Shown here piece by piece: positions 32,274-41,451 of a stretch of 64,000 nucleotides of DNA (position 1 is the stretch's first letter; the number at the start of each line of letters is the position of its first letter). The DNA comes from Bacillus_AB infantis_C (lineage in GTDB: Bacteria > Bacillota > Bacilli > Bacillales > Cytobacillaceae), in NCBI RefSeq assembly GCF_050107595.1, contig NZ_JBNILH010000014.1:25041-89040 (forward strand), given 5' to 3'. The notes beneath the pieces were generated by a model, which was not told where the DNA came from, made no database searches, and was given only the letters and a program-made list of their open reading frames with translations. Made by a program: the position numbers and the translations under genes.

Positions 32274-33047
32274 ATGAACAGAGCATATTTTGATTTTTTA
32301 GTAAAACAAGCCGAGAAGAAATTTACAGGATGGGACTTCTCTTATCTGACGGAAACAGGGAGGATGGCCTCTGAGCCGCTGGCCTGGAATTATACGAACT
32401 TGGTGCTGCCTGAGATGCTGAATGCGGCATCCATGCTGGATATGGGCACCGGCGGAGGAGAGTTTCTTTCCTTATTATCCCCGCTTCCGTCTTATACAGC
32501 TGCCACAGAAGGGTACGGGCCAAATATAGAGATTGCAGCAGAACGTCTAAAGCCGCTGGGAATAGAGGTTTATGAGGTAAAAGATGATTCGGTGCTGCCT
32601 TTTGGTGACCGTTTGTTTGATCTCGTGATTAACCGCCATGAGTCTTATGATACGCAGGAAGTGAACCGCATCCTGAAGCCCGGCGGGGTCTTTATAACCC
32701 AGCAGGTTGGCGGAACGGATAACTTAGGGCTGAACCGTATGCTCGGCGCTAAAGAAGACTTTGGACATGCCGGCTGGAACCTGGAGAAGGCCATTCATCA
32801 GCTTGAAGCTGCCGGCTTTCATATTATGGAATCTTTTGAAGCATACCCTTATACAAGATTCTATGATATCGGTGCCATTCTCTACTATTTGAAGGCTATT
32901 CCCTGGCAGATAGAAGGGTTTACTGCCGGGAGATACGAAAAAAAGCTGAGGGAGCTGCACGTGGAAATCCAGCGGACGGGCTATGTGGAAGTCCGTTCGC
33001 ACCGCTTCATAATAAAAGCACAAAAAAATAAAGAAAAGCCGGCCTGA
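32274..33047 (+). CDS. Class I SAM-dependent methyltransferase
   Basis: A 257-residue methyltransferase. SAM-binding motif I is ASMLDMGTGGGEFLSLL (about residues 51-67); the acidic post-I segment is TAATEGYGPNIEIAAERL, and motifs further on include DRLFDLVINRHESYD and ILKPGGVFITQQVGG (about 135-149). The C-terminal part is unlike well-known families, so the substrate is unknown. AGGAGG lies 8 bases before the ATG, within a stem predicted in the leader. A VOC-family gene follows 30 bases later and is probably co-transcribed. Confidence 0.85.
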   Translation: MNRAYFDFLVKQAEKKFTGWDFSYLTETGRMASEPLAWNYTNLVLPEMLNAASMLDMGTGGGEFLSLLSPLPSYTAATEGYGPNIEIAAERLKPLGIEVYEVKDDSVLPFGDRLFDLVINRHESYDTQEVNRILKPGGVFITQQVGGTDNLGLNRMLGAKEDFGHAGWNLEKAIHQLEAAGFHIMESFEAYPYTRFYDIGAILYYLKAIPWQIEGFTAGRYEKKLRELHVEIQRTGYVEVRSHRFIIKAQKNKEKPA

Positions 33048-33077
33048 AAAAGACAGGCCCGCTGGAAGGAGCTTAGT

Positions 33078-33461
33078 ATGGACTTGAAGCTGGGCTATAT
33101 CATTTTATATGTTGAAGATTTGGAAAAGACGAAGCAGTTTTATGGCGAACTTCTCGGTCTCGAGCTGAAAAATGAATTTGGCACCTACATAGAATATGAC
33201 ACAGGCAGCACGATCCTCTCCATGAACACACGGGAAAATGTCCGGGAGCTGACAGATCTTCCGGTACCGGCCGGGGTCCGGACAGAGCAGACGATGGAGA
33301 TTGGCTTTGTGACGGAGGATGTGGAAGGGACAATTGATAAGGCGCGCAAGGCGGGAGTCCGCATTTTGCTGGAGCCGGTGAAAAAGCCCTGGGGACAGAC
33401 TGTCGCTTATATGGAAGATCCGGATGGGCATTATATTGAGATTTGCACACCCATCGGCTAA
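33078..33461 (+). CDS. VOC-superfamily (glyoxalase/bleomycin resistance-like) protein
   Basis: A 127-residue protein of the vicinal-oxygen-chelate fold, two beta-alpha-beta-beta-beta modules. Landmarks: YIILYVEDLEKTKQFYGELLGLE (about residues 7-29, cited for the first module) and the closing VAYMEDPDGHYIEICTP (about 109-125) with the metal-binding Glu. Members include glyoxalase I, dioxygenases and fosfomycin or bleomycin resistance proteins; which applies here cannot be decided. AAGGAG precedes the ATG. It is followed by a terminator. Confidence 0.87.
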   Translation: MDLKLGYIILYVEDLEKTKQFYGELLGLELKNEFGTYIEYDTGSTILSMNTRENVRELTDLPVPAGVRTEQTMEIGFVTEDVEGTIDKARKAGVRILLEPVKKPWGQTVAYMEDPDGHYIEICTPIG

Positions 33462-33470
33462 AAATGCCTG

Positions 33471-33498
33471 GCCCTCTTTTTAGAGGGCTTATTTTTTT
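33471..33498 (+). terminator. Terminator after the VOC gene
   Basis: GCCCTCT-TTT-TAGAGGGC followed by TTATTTTTTT. Confidence 0.88.
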
Positions 33499-33586
33499 GC
33501 GTGAGCAAGATTTATCCGGTTAAGTATTTCGAAGAAAATCGAAGAAAAACGGGGGAAACTCATTAATTCGGCGCTTACACCAGCTC

Positions 33587-33614
33587 TTGTAAATTATCTG
33601 GAATATGGTATGAT
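33587..33614 (+). promoter_or_regulatory. Sigma-A promoter of the SulP gene
   Basis: TTGTAA (33587-33592) and TATGAT (33609-33614) with a 16-base spacer; a leader of about 75 bases leads to the TTG start at 33694. Confidence 0.65.
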
Positions 33615-33693
33615 ACTCTATGTTTTTGTCGGCCCGGACTTTGATGAGAGTTCAAAGTCACACTATAAATCCAATAAACTAAGGGGTGTTCAT

Positions 33694-35165
33694 TTGAAAG
33701 GTTTATCAATTAAAGAACAATGGTTTGGCAATGTCAGAGGAGATATCCTGGCCGGGATTGTCGTAGCGCTTGCGCTCATTCCCGAGGCGATTGCTTTCTC
33801 CATTATTGCAGGTGTAGACCCGATGGTCGGTCTCTATGCTTCTTTTTGCATTGCGGTCATTATTGCATTTGTCGGGGGACGGCCGGGGATGATTTCAGCG
33901 GCAACCGGGGCCATGGCCCTGCTGATGGTTACGCTTGTTGCAGACCACGGGCTTCAGTACTTGTTTGCTGCCACCATCCTGACCGGAATCATTCAGCTGC
34001 TGCTGGGTGTCTTTAAGCTGGCCAGGTTTATGAAATTCATTCCAAGGTCTGTGATGATCGGATTTGTGAATGCGCTCGCCATCTTGATTTTTATGGCACA
34101 GCTTGAACAGTTTGTTGATGCTACATGGGTCATGTATGCCATGGTAGCCGGTGCGCTTGCCATCATTTATTTGTTTCCGCGCATGACAAAGGCTGTCCCA
34201 TCGCCGCTTGTTGCCATTATTGTCATTTCTATCATTGCGATAACGACAGGTTCGGATGTACGGACAGTAGGAGACATGGGAGAGCTGACAAGAAAGCTTC
34301 CGGTCTTCCTGATTCCGGATATCCCGCTGAACCTGGAAACACTGAAGATTATTTTTCCTTATTCCCTCGGCCTGGCCATTGTCGGCCTGCTTGAGTCACT
34401 TTTGACTGCTTCCATCGTCGATGATATGACCGACACGGAAAGCAACAAAAACCGTGAAGCCAGAGGGCAGGGGATTGCCAATATCATTAACGGATTTTTC
34501 GGCGGGATGGCCGGCTGTGCGATGATTGGCCAATCCGTCATTAATGTAAATCAGGGGGACGAGGAAGGTTATCTACCTTAACAGCAGGTGTGTTCCTGAT
34601 GTTCCTGATTCTGGTCCTCGGCGACCTGGTCGTCCAGATTCCGATGGCTGCGCTAGTCGGAGTCATGATTATGGTATCCATTGGTACATTTGACTGGACT
34701 TCTCTCCGCAATATGGCAAAGGTTCCTGCCACCGATTCGATTGTAATGGTCGTAACGGTTGTGACGGTTGTCTTTACCCATGACCTGTCTAAAGGCGTCT
34801 TTGCGGGAGTGCTCCTGAGTGCGATATTCTTCGTTGCCAAAATCTCAAAGGTGAAGGTGTCAACAGCCCTTGATGAAAAAGCAGGCAAACGCACCTATAA
34901 AGTGACAGGACAGCTATTCTTCGCCTCTGTCACTGATTTTGCCGGCAGTTTTGATTTAAAGGAAACGGCGAAGGAAGTAGTCATCGACCTTTCTGAAGCA
35001 CATGTCTGGGATGACTCTGCTGTAGCTGCCATTGATAAAATTATGATGAAGCTCCGGGAAAATGGAACAAGCGTCCAGCTGATTGGACTCAACGAGCCGA
35101 GCCTGCATCTGGTTGATAAGCTGGCTGTCCACAAACAGGATGGCGCCAAGCTTTCCGGCCATTAA
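33694..35165 (+). pseudogene. SulP-family anion transporter with STAS domain, frameshifted
   Basis: Both parts of a SulP (SLC26-like) transporter are present. The 5' part (TTG 33694, AAGGGG 7 bases upstream, to the stop at 34581) covers helices 1 to about 8 with GLYASFCIAVIIAFVGGRPGMISAATGAMA-like motifs. The 3' part, in another frame from about 34552 to 35165, covers the last helices and the STAS domain (VVIDLSEAHVWDDSAVAAIDK). Normal SulP sequence reads INVNSGGRGRLSTLTAG; here a T is missing near 34550 (GTAAATCAGGGGG), so translation stops 10 codons later. Restoring one base gives about 490 residues. True lesion or sequencing error. Confidence 0.87.
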
Positions 35166-35167
35166 TA

Positions 35168-35211
35168 TAAAAAAAGGGAAGACATCCTAAATGGTGTCTT
35201 CCCTTTCTTTA
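35168..35211. terminator. Bidirectional terminator between SulP gene and tyrS
   Basis: AAAGGGAAGACA pairs with TGTCTTCCCTTT; A run on the left and T run on the right serve both strands. Confidence 0.88.
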
Positions 35212-35213
35212 TT

Positions 35214-36461
35214 TTAGGCCTTTTTAATCCTGACGAATTTCCGCCTTCCAACTTGCAGGATCAGCTCTGCCTGCAAAGAAACCTTCATGTTAATATCCTC
35301 AGCCTTTTCGCCATTCATCCTGACACCGCCGTTTAGAACCATCCGCCTTGCTTCGCTCTTGGAAGAAAAGAGGCCGGCAAACATCAGCAGCTCCAGCAGC
35401 TCTGGTCCTTCACCGCCAACCCATGTAAGGTCGGGCATGTCTTCCGGTATGGAGCCTTGCTGGAACACGCTTTTGAAATGGGATTCTGCCTTGCTGGCAG
35501 CTTCATGTCCGTGGTACATGCTGACAATGGTTCTGGCAAGCTGCATTTTAGCGTCCCGGGGATGAAGCGCCCCTTCTTCAAGTCTCTGCTGGATGGTCGC
35601 CTTCTCAGCGAGAGGCAGGCTTGTTGCAAGGTTGAAGTATTTCTCCATCAGCTCATCTGGAATCGACATGGCTTTGCCGTACATTTCCTCCGGCTTTTCG
35701 TCCACCCCAATGTAATTGTTCTTGGACTTTGACATTTTCTCCGTTCCATCGAGCCCTTCCAAAAGAGGGACAAGGATTACTACCTGCTTTTCTTTGCCAT
35801 AATGCTCCTGAAGATGCCTTCCCATGAGGACATTGAAATGCTGGTCATTGCCGCCGAGTTCAATATCGCTTTCGAGCATTACTGAATCATAGCCCTGCAT
35901 GAGCGGGTAGAAAAACTCATGGAGGGAAATAGGCTTCCCTGCCCCAAGCCGTTCAGAAAAATCATTCCGCTCGAGCAGGCGGGCCACAGTGATTTTGCCG
36001 GCCAGCTCGATGACATCCTGGAGATGGAGGGAGGACAGCCATTTGGAATTATAATGAAGCTCGGCCTTGCCCATATCAAGCACTTTGCCGAATTGCTGGA
36101 AGTAGGTTTCCGCATTATGCTTTACCTCTTCGTCGGTCAGCTGCTTTCTTGCTGCAGATTTCCCCGTCGGATCGCCGATTTTTCCGGTAAAGTCGCCGAT
36201 GATCAGCTGGATGGTATGGCCATTTTCCTGGAATTGCTTCAGCTTATTCAATACGACCGTATGGCCCAGGTGGACGTCAGGTGCGGACGGATCAAGCCCG
36301 AGCTTCACCTTCAGCGGATTGCCGAGAAAGAGTGATTTGGCGATTTTATTTTTCAGCTCCTGAGGGGGCACTACATCCTGAGTGCCGCTGGTGTAAAGCT
36401 GATATTGCCTTTCAAGCTCCTTTTCCTGGTTGGGATTCAGCTTTTCTATAAAATTCTCCAT
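35214..36461 (-). CDS. tyrS: Tyrosyl-tRNA synthetase
   Basis: A 415-residue class I synthetase. HIGH-type motif DPSAPDVHLGHTVVLNKL (HLGH, about residues 64-67), KMSKS motif EKMSKSKNNYIGV (about 242-246) and a C-terminal S4-like domain (LLMFAGLFSSKSEARRMVLNGGVRMNG). The length and the HLGH-type signature are closer to the TyrZ-type enzyme than to the 422-residue TyrS type, so tyrZ may be the better name. AAGGAGG lies 7 bases before the ATG. A T-box leader with a UAC tyrosine specifier precedes it. Confidence 0.95.
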   Translation of the reverse strand: MENFIEKLNPNQEKELERQYQLYTSGTQDVVPPQELKNKIAKSLFLGNPLKVKLGLDPSAPDVHLGHTVVLNKLKQFQENGHTIQLIIGDFTGKIGDPTGKSAARKQLTDEEVKHNAETYFQQFGKVLDMGKAELHYNSKWLSSLHLQDVIELAGKITVARLLERNDFSERLGAGKPISLHEFFYPLMQGYDSVMLESDIELGGNDQHFNVLMGRHLQEHYGKEKQVVILVPLLEGLDGTEKMSKSKNNYIGVDEKPEEMYGKAMSIPDELMEKYFNLATSLPLAEKATIQQRLEEGALHPRDAKMQLARTIVSMYHGHEAASKAESHFKSVFQQGSIPEDMPDLTWVGGEGPELLELLMFAGLFSSKSEARRMVLNGGVRMNGEKAEDINMKVSLQAELILQVGRRKFVRIKKA

Positions 36462-36517
36462 GATATATCCTCCTTATGTTTTTTGTTTGCGGCACTTCCT
36501 GATGAGTTTTGAATGCA

Positions 36518-36752
36518 CAAAAAAACCACATCCCTGTAAAAAGGGACGTGGTTTTGCACGCGGTACCACCCTTGTTGAAGACATTTGTCTTCCGCTCGTT
36601 CGGATAACGGACCGTCCGTCCTTTGCTACTAAGGTTCACAAAGAATGTTCCAGGAGGTAATTCACGTTCGCTTTTGTACCGGTTCGCACCAAACACCGGC
36701 TCTCTTCAAACAGGGAAGCAAACCCTACTGATTCCTGTCATAACTCATCTAT
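36518..36752 (-). ncRNA. T-box leader of tyrS (tyrosine specifier UAC)
   Basis: On the minus strand: stem I with CAGTAGGG, the specifier TAC at 36676-36678 followed by A, the canonical T-box AAGGGTGGTACCGCG, and a terminator ACCACGTCCC/GGGATGTGGT with seven T (36518-36556). Confidence 0.94.
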
Positions 36753-36822
36753 TTAGTTACTGTTTCTGGATGTTAGAAACAGTTTAGATGATTATCCAGG
36801 AGATGTCAAAAGTATTTTCAGA

Positions 36823-38013
36823 CTAAACAGCTTTTGCTTCATTTTTGAGCGGAACGGCTTTCTTTCCGCTTGCTTTGTCTGCCAGGATTGTGATGGCACC
36901 GTCACCTGTTACGTTGCAGGCAGTGCCGAAGCTGTCCTGGGCAAGATAGAGGGCAATCATCAAAGCAGTCATTGTCCCATTAAAGCCAAGCATAGATTCC
37001 AGCAGGCCGAGCGCAGCCATGACAGCTCCCCCCGGAACGCCCGGCGCGGCAATCATTGTAATCCCGAGCATCATAATAAACGGGAACATCTGCCCGAAGG
37101 ATACTGCTTCACCCTGCAGCATAAGAACAGCAATGGAACAGCTCACTAGTGTGATAGTGCTTCCGGATAAGTGGATCGTTGCCAGGAGCGGCACAGCGAA
37201 ATCTGCTGTTTTCTCCCGTGCGCCCAGCTTTTTGACCTGTTTCAGTGTCACAGGGATTGTAGAAGCAGAAGACTGGGTCCCGAGCGCAGTGAAATAAGCA
37301 GGAAGCATTGACTTCAGCAGGTAGAAAGGATTCTTCCTGGCGGCAGCCCCTGCTGCAGTGTACTGCAAAAACAGGAATAAGAAATGAAGGGCAATAATCA
37401 TGATAAATACTTTTGCAAATACACTGATGATGCTTCCGACTTGTCCGCCGTACGTCATATTGGCAAAAATTCCGAAGATATGGAAAGGCAGCAAAGGAAT
37501 AATGATTTTTTCGATCAGCATTTCAATGATGCCGCGGAAATCATCCATCACATTTTGCAGGGCATTGCTTTTCAGGCCGGCAAGTCCAAGCCCGATTGTA
37601 AAAGCAAGCAGAAGTGCTGTCATCACGCCCATGACCGGCGGCATGTCCACCTGGAAAAAGGGAGCAGCGAGCGCTTCCTCTGGATTTCCGAATTCTTTTA
37701 AGCTCTGATTCTTAAGCAGGGCAGGGTACAGGCTGACAGCGGCAAAATAGGCGGCTGTTCCCGCAGCGATGGTAGAGGCATAAGCAAACCCTGTCGTAAT
37801 GCCGAGAAGCTTGCCGGCACCCTTTCCCATTGTCCCGATGCCGGGAGCGATGAACCCGATGATGATTAAAGGGATGGCAAAGCCGAGAAAGTTTCCGAAC
37901 AGGCTGTTGAATGTAGCGAACAGCCTAATGGCTCCTTCTGGAGAAAAAGAACCAATTAAAATGCCTAAAGCTATTGCAAGAATAATTCTGGGGAGTAGTC
38001 CTAGCCGTTTCAT
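36823..38013 (-). CDS. Dicarboxylate/amino acid:cation symporter (DAACS family)
   Basis: A 396-residue transporter of the glutamate/aspartate/serine symporter fold. Hairpin 1 with the serine-rich stretch ALGTQSSASTIPVT (about residues 245-258) and hairpin 2 with GVPGGAVMAALG (about 322-333) are visible, plus QDSFGTACNVTGDGAITIL in helix 8. The lack of a conserved NMDGT in helix 7 (here HLSGSTITL) suggests a divergent member. The ATG at 38013 is preferred over 38016 because AAGGAGG is 6 bases before it. The substrate (C4-dicarboxylate, Asp/Glu, Ser/Thr) is not known. Confidence 0.87.
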   Translation of the reverse strand: MKRLGLLPRIILAIALGILIGSFSPEGAIRLFATFNSLFGNFLGFAIPLIIIGFIAPGIGTMGKGAGKLLGITTGFAYASTIAAGTAAYFAAVSLYPALLKNQSLKEFGNPEEALAAPFFQVDMPPVMGVMTALLLAFTIGLGLAGLKSNALQNVMDDFRGIIEMLIEKIIIPLLPFHIFGIFANMTYGGQVGSIISVFAKVFIMIIALHFLFLFLQYTAAGAAARKNPFYLLKSMLPAYFTALGTQSSASTIPVTLKQVKKLGAREKTADFAVPLLATIHLSGSTITLVSCSIAVLMLQGEAVSFGQMFPFIMMLGITMIAAPGVPGGAVMAALGLLESMLGFNGTMTALMIALYLAQDSFGTACNVTGDGAITILADKASGKKAVPLKNEAKAV

Positions 38014-38053
38014 CATTGTCCTCCTTGAAAATACATTTGTTTGTATAACGTGG

Positions 38054-38082
38054 ATTATACAGTCGTATACCTTTCTTGTTAA
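38054..38082 (-). promoter_or_regulatory. Sigma-A promoter of the DAACS gene
   Basis: On the minus strand TTAACA (38077-38082) and TATAAT (38054-38059) with a 17-base spacer. Confidence 0.8.
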
Positions 38083-38363
38083 GTGGAAATTTTTAAAAAT
38101 AATAAGTAAAAATATTCTATAAATTCAAATAATAGCATCTAATAAACTATTTGAGAATAATTCCTTAGAACCAGTTACCCGGGAGGCTGGAGGATTTAAG
38201 GGGAATGGGTTGCAAATGGGCATAGGAAATCATACATATATAGAAAGCAGGGCAGACTGGGAAAGAAAAAAATTCCTGCAAATAACAATAGTCAATCACG
38301 CCTTTTTCGCTTTTGGAGTGGTAAAATGAAACATGTGATTGAATAAATGGAGGGTTCCTTTTG
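38083..38363. other. Intergenic region between the DAACS gene and ddl
   Basis: No gene seen. The left half is AT-rich. GGTAAAATG near 38322 may be the -10 of ddl but lacks a clear -35. Confidence 0.45.
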
Positions 38364-39437
38364 ATGAAAAAGAAGCTTGGATTATTATACGGCGGAAAAT
38401 CCGCAGAGCATAAAGTATCAATGCAGACGGCCCTTGCTGTCATTAAAGCCTTGGATTTGGAGAAATTTGATATATATCCTGTTTACATAACCGAGGAAGG
38501 GGAATGGGTGAAGGGCCCCATGCTTGAAGCGCCGGCAGAGAGCGTCAAGCAGCTGGAATTCTCCCAGGGAGAGGCTGTGTCGCCTGCAGCCCTGGCTCCG
38601 GCAATGTTCAAGTCATCTGAAGAAAGCAGCTTTGACGTTATCTTCCCGCTTCTTCACGGACCAAATGGTGAAGACGGCACGGTTCAGGGGATGCTTGAGC
38701 TCCTTAACCTTCCTTATGTCGGCAATGGGGTGCTTGCCTCATCTGCAGGCATGGATAAAGTCATCATGAAGAATATCTTTGCCCAGGCTGGCCTGCCGCA
38801 GGTCAACTATGTATGGTTCGTCCGCAGCGAATGGCAAAAGGCTGGGGAAACAGCTTATGAGAAGGTAGAAAATGAACTTGGCTATCCTTGCTTTGTCAAG
38901 CCGGCCAATCTTGGGTCCAGTGTAGGGATCAGCAAGTGTTCAAACCGGGAAGAGCTGGCAGCAGCATTTGAAGAAGCGTTCCAGTTTGACCGGAAGATCA
39001 TTGTGGAGGAAGGCGTAACGGCCAGGGAGATTGAGCTCGGCGTCCTTGGGAATGATGAGCCGGAATGTTCGGTGGCCGGCGAAATTGTACCGAAAAAAGA
39101 CTTCTATGATTATAAAGCCAAGTATGAGGATGGCGATACAGCCATGATCATTCCTGCTGAAATTACAGAAGAGGAATACAGCACACTGAACGAGATGTCG
39201 ATCAGGGCTTTCAAGGCCCTTGACTGCTCCGGGCTCGTTAGGGCAGACTTCTTCCTGACACGTGACGGCAAGGTCATGATCAATGAGGTCAATACAATGC
39301 CTGGCTTTACGCCGTTCAGCATGTTCCCGCTTCTTTGGAAGCATACTGGCGTCGAATATCCGCAGCTGATTGAAAGGCTGGTAAACCTGGCTATTGAAAG
39401 ACATACGGAAAAACAGAGCATCAAACATACAATGTAA
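38364..39437 (+). CDS. ddl: D-alanine--D-alanine ligase
   Basis: A 357-residue ATP-grasp ligase making D-Ala-D-Ala for the cell wall precursor. Motifs: KLGLLYGGKSAEHKVSMQTA (start), FPLLHGPNGEDGTVQGMLE (about residues 94-112), GYPCFVKPANLGSSVGISKC (about 172-191), VEEGVTAREIELGVLGND and VNTMPGFTPFSMFPLLW (about 311-327). The ATG at 38364 has GGAGGG 9 bases upstream; a TTG one codon earlier is possible. The active-site loop has no VanA-type change recognised. It is followed by murF, the next enzyme of the pathway. Confidence 0.96.
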   Translation: MKKKLGLLYGGKSAEHKVSMQTALAVIKALDLEKFDIYPVYITEEGEWVKGPMLEAPAESVKQLEFSQGEAVSPAALAPAMFKSSEESSFDVIFPLLHGPNGEDGTVQGMLELLNLPYVGNGVLASSAGMDKVIMKNIFAQAGLPQVNYVWFVRSEWQKAGETAYEKVENELGYPCFVKPANLGSSVGISKCSNREELAAAFEEAFQFDRKIIVEEGVTAREIELGVLGNDEPECSVAGEIVPKKDFYDYKAKYEDGDTAMIIPAEITEEEYSTLNEMSIRAFKALDCSGLVRADFFLTRDGKVMINEVNTMPGFTPFSMFPLLWKHTGVEYPQLIERLVNLAIERHTEKQSIKHTM

Positions 39438-39511
39438 ACTTTTAGACAGAGGCACGGCTATGTGGGCCGTGTCCCTTTTCTATTAATAGAATCAGTTAGG
39501 AGGCGCAGCAG

Positions 39512-40885
39512 ATGATTCAGCGTACAATCGCTAAGATTGCCGGGATGATCCCCGTTTTAAATGACCACTCGGCTTTTTCTGATGTCAGCATCAAGGGAGT
39601 ATCTATAAATTCAAGGACAATGGAGCCCGGCAACCTGTTCGTTCCTTTCAAGGGGGAACAGACCGATGGGCACCGTTATGTAGAGGATGCCCTTCGAAAG
39701 GGGGCGGCAGCTGCACTTTGGCAGAAGGATGTTCCGAATCCGCCGCTCCATTTGCCGATCCTTGTGGTAGAGGACACGCTCAAGGCGGTGCAGCAGCTGT
39801 CAGAGGCGTACCGGAATGAGCTGGATATTAAGGTGGCCGGGATAACAGGCAGCAATGGAAAGACGACAGTGAAGGATATGACTGCCCGTCTACTGTCTCT
39901 AAAATACAAGGTCCAAAAAACAGAGGGGAATTATAATAACCATCTTGGGCTGCCCCTTACCTTGCTATCTTTGGAGGAAGATACTGAGGTTGCGGTCCTT
40001 GAAATGGGGATGAGCGGCTTTGGGGAAATTGAGTTCCTGACAAAGCTCGCCCGTCCGGACGTGGTCATGATCACCAATATTGGGGAATCACATCTCCAAG
40101 ATCTCGGCTCAAGAGCGGGCATTGCAAAGGCCAAGCTTGAAATCATTGAAGGGCTGAAGGACGATGGAATGATCATCTATCATGGGGATGAGCCTCTCCT
40201 GAAAGACAGGCTTGCCGGCTACAGCGGCCCGGCAGAAATCCGTTCGTTCGGCCAAAGCTCTTCTAATAGCGTCTATCCTGTTAAGATCAACCAGGAAGAG
40301 AAGGGGAGCGTCTTCCAGACGAATCTTTCAGATATGGAGTATCATTTGCCGGTGCTCGGTGTCCACAATGTTATGAATGCCCTCTGCGCCATGGAGGCTG
40401 CCCGTTTCCTCGGCGTTCCTTATGAGCAGATGAATGAAGGATTTGCTTCCTTGAAGCTGACGGCGATGAGAATGGAGCTTTCGGAAGGAAGCAAAGGCGA
40501 AAAGATCATCAATGATGCCTATAATGCCAGCCCGACTTCAATGAGGGCGGCAATCGATCTCGTGTCAGAGCTTTCAGGATATAGCAGAAAGGTGCTTGTG
40601 CTGGCTGATATGCTTGAGCTTGGAGATGATGAAGTGAGATTTCACCGCGAAATCGGCCAAGCGATCGACCCGGAAAAGATTGATTATGTGTTAACGTTCG
40701 GAGCCCTCGGCAGCATTATCGCGGAAGGGGCACAAGAGGCGTTTTCAGAGGAACGAGTTTTTGCTTTTTCTGAGAAAGGTCCATTAATCGAAAAGCTGCA
40801 GAGCCTGACGAGTGAAGAAACAATTGTGCTGTTTAAAGGATCCAGGGGAATGAAGCTGGAAGAAGCAGCTGAAGCACTGAAGTGA
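39512..40885 (+). CDS. murF: UDP-MurNAc-tripeptide--D-alanyl-D-alanine ligase
   Basis: A 457-residue Mur ligase that adds the D-Ala-D-Ala made by Ddl. N-terminal UDP-binding domain (1 to about 100), central ATPase with VAGITGSNGKTTVKDMTARL (P-loop, about residues 108-127), EGNYNNHLGLPLTLL (about 138-152) and VLEMGMSGFGEI, then the C-terminal domain with INDAYNASPTSM (about 333-344). TAGGAGG lies 9 bases before the ATG. The ddl-murF order is as in B. subtilis. A strong terminator follows. Confidence 0.96.
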   Translation: MIQRTIAKIAGMIPVLNDHSAFSDVSIKGVSINSRTMEPGNLFVPFKGEQTDGHRYVEDALRKGAAAALWQKDVPNPPLHLPILVVEDTLKAVQQLSEAYRNELDIKVAGITGSNGKTTVKDMTARLLSLKYKVQKTEGNYNNHLGLPLTLLSLEEDTEVAVLEMGMSGFGEIEFLTKLARPDVVMITNIGESHLQDLGSRAGIAKAKLEIIEGLKDDGMIIYHGDEPLLKDRLAGYSGPAEIRSFGQSSSNSVYPVKINQEEKGSVFQTNLSDMEYHLPVLGVHNVMNALCAMEAARFLGVPYEQMNEGFASLKLTAMRMELSEGSKGEKIINDAYNASPTSMRAAIDLVSELSGYSRKVLVLADMLELGDDEVRFHREIGQAIDPEKIDYVLTFGALGSIIAEGAQEAFSEERVFAFSEKGPLIEKLQSLTSEETIVLFKGSRGMKLEEAAEALK

Positions 40886-40900
40886 TAAGTCGATATAAGG

Positions 40901-40938
40901 AAAAAAATCCCTGTTTCACATGAAACAGGGATTTTTTT
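40901..40938 (+). terminator. Terminator after murF
   Basis: AAAAAAATCCCTGTTTCA-CA-TGAAACAGGGATTTTTTT, a long perfect stem. Confidence 0.95.
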
Positions 40939-40945
40939 ATTGTAT

Positions 40946-41175
40946 AGGAATTTATAAATTGTAAGTCTTGTGGATAAATATCAATTCTTGATCAACGTCC
41001 AGCAGCTGCGCCGAGGTCACAAGCCAAACCTCCCAAAAAGGCAAAGAACGCCTTTCCGGGAGGTTCGTCTTGAGGCCCCCAGGATGGGGCTCATGCAGAC
41101 GCTGCCACAGGACGTAGCGTTCTTAGTCTGCGTTCCTTAAGGGTGATCAAGGCGCTTGCGCTTTTGTTCTTACTA
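40946..41175. repeat. Dispersed composite repeat, copy with embedded hairpin
   Basis: The outer parts match those at 59352-59505: AATTTATAAATTGTAAG, CTTGTGGAT, TCTTGATCAACGTCCAGCAGC and GCCACAGGACGT, GCGTTCTTAGTCTGCGTTCC, AAGGGTGATCA. Here the two halves are separated by a module of about 75 bp holding a 16-bp-arm hairpin (41027-41065, loop AAAGAAC) that is absent from the other copy. The right end AAGGCGCTTGCGCTTTT resembles a weak terminator. Confidence 0.85.
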
Positions 41176-41181
41176 TATGGG

Positions 41182-41451
41182 TCAAAGACGCAAGAGCTGA
41201 ACAATAGCCAATACTGCGCCGACAGCTATAGGGGAAGCGGTCAGAAGGGTTAAGCTTCCCCCTTTATTAATATAATTTTCAAGCGGATTGGCTGCAGGTG
41301 ATGCCAAAAAAGAGAGAATTCTGTCGAAACTGCTCTTTTTCCTGGGGATTTCCGGTATATCTACATGGTAGGAATCCAGATGCATTTTTAAAAACGGTTC
41401 CTGTTTTAATAATTCTTCTGCATCATTGGGTTTTTCTTTGTTCAATTTCAT
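41182..41451 (-). CDS. Small membrane protein, probable anti-sigma partner of the adjacent ECF sigma
   Basis: An 89-residue protein with a charged N-terminal part (residues 1-45, KLNKEKPNDAEELLKQEPF...) and a hydrophobic C-terminal helix (about 68-86, LLTASPIAVGAVLAIVQLL). The plan resembles YxlC-type small proteins encoded after sigY, and the gene overlaps the sigma gene by 29 bases. The anti-sigma role is inferred from this context only. Confidence 0.6.
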   Translation of the reverse strand: MKLNKEKPNDAEELLKQEPFLKMHLDSYHVDIPEIPRKKSSFDRILSFLASPAANPLENYINKGGSLTLLTASPIAVGAVLAIVQLLRL

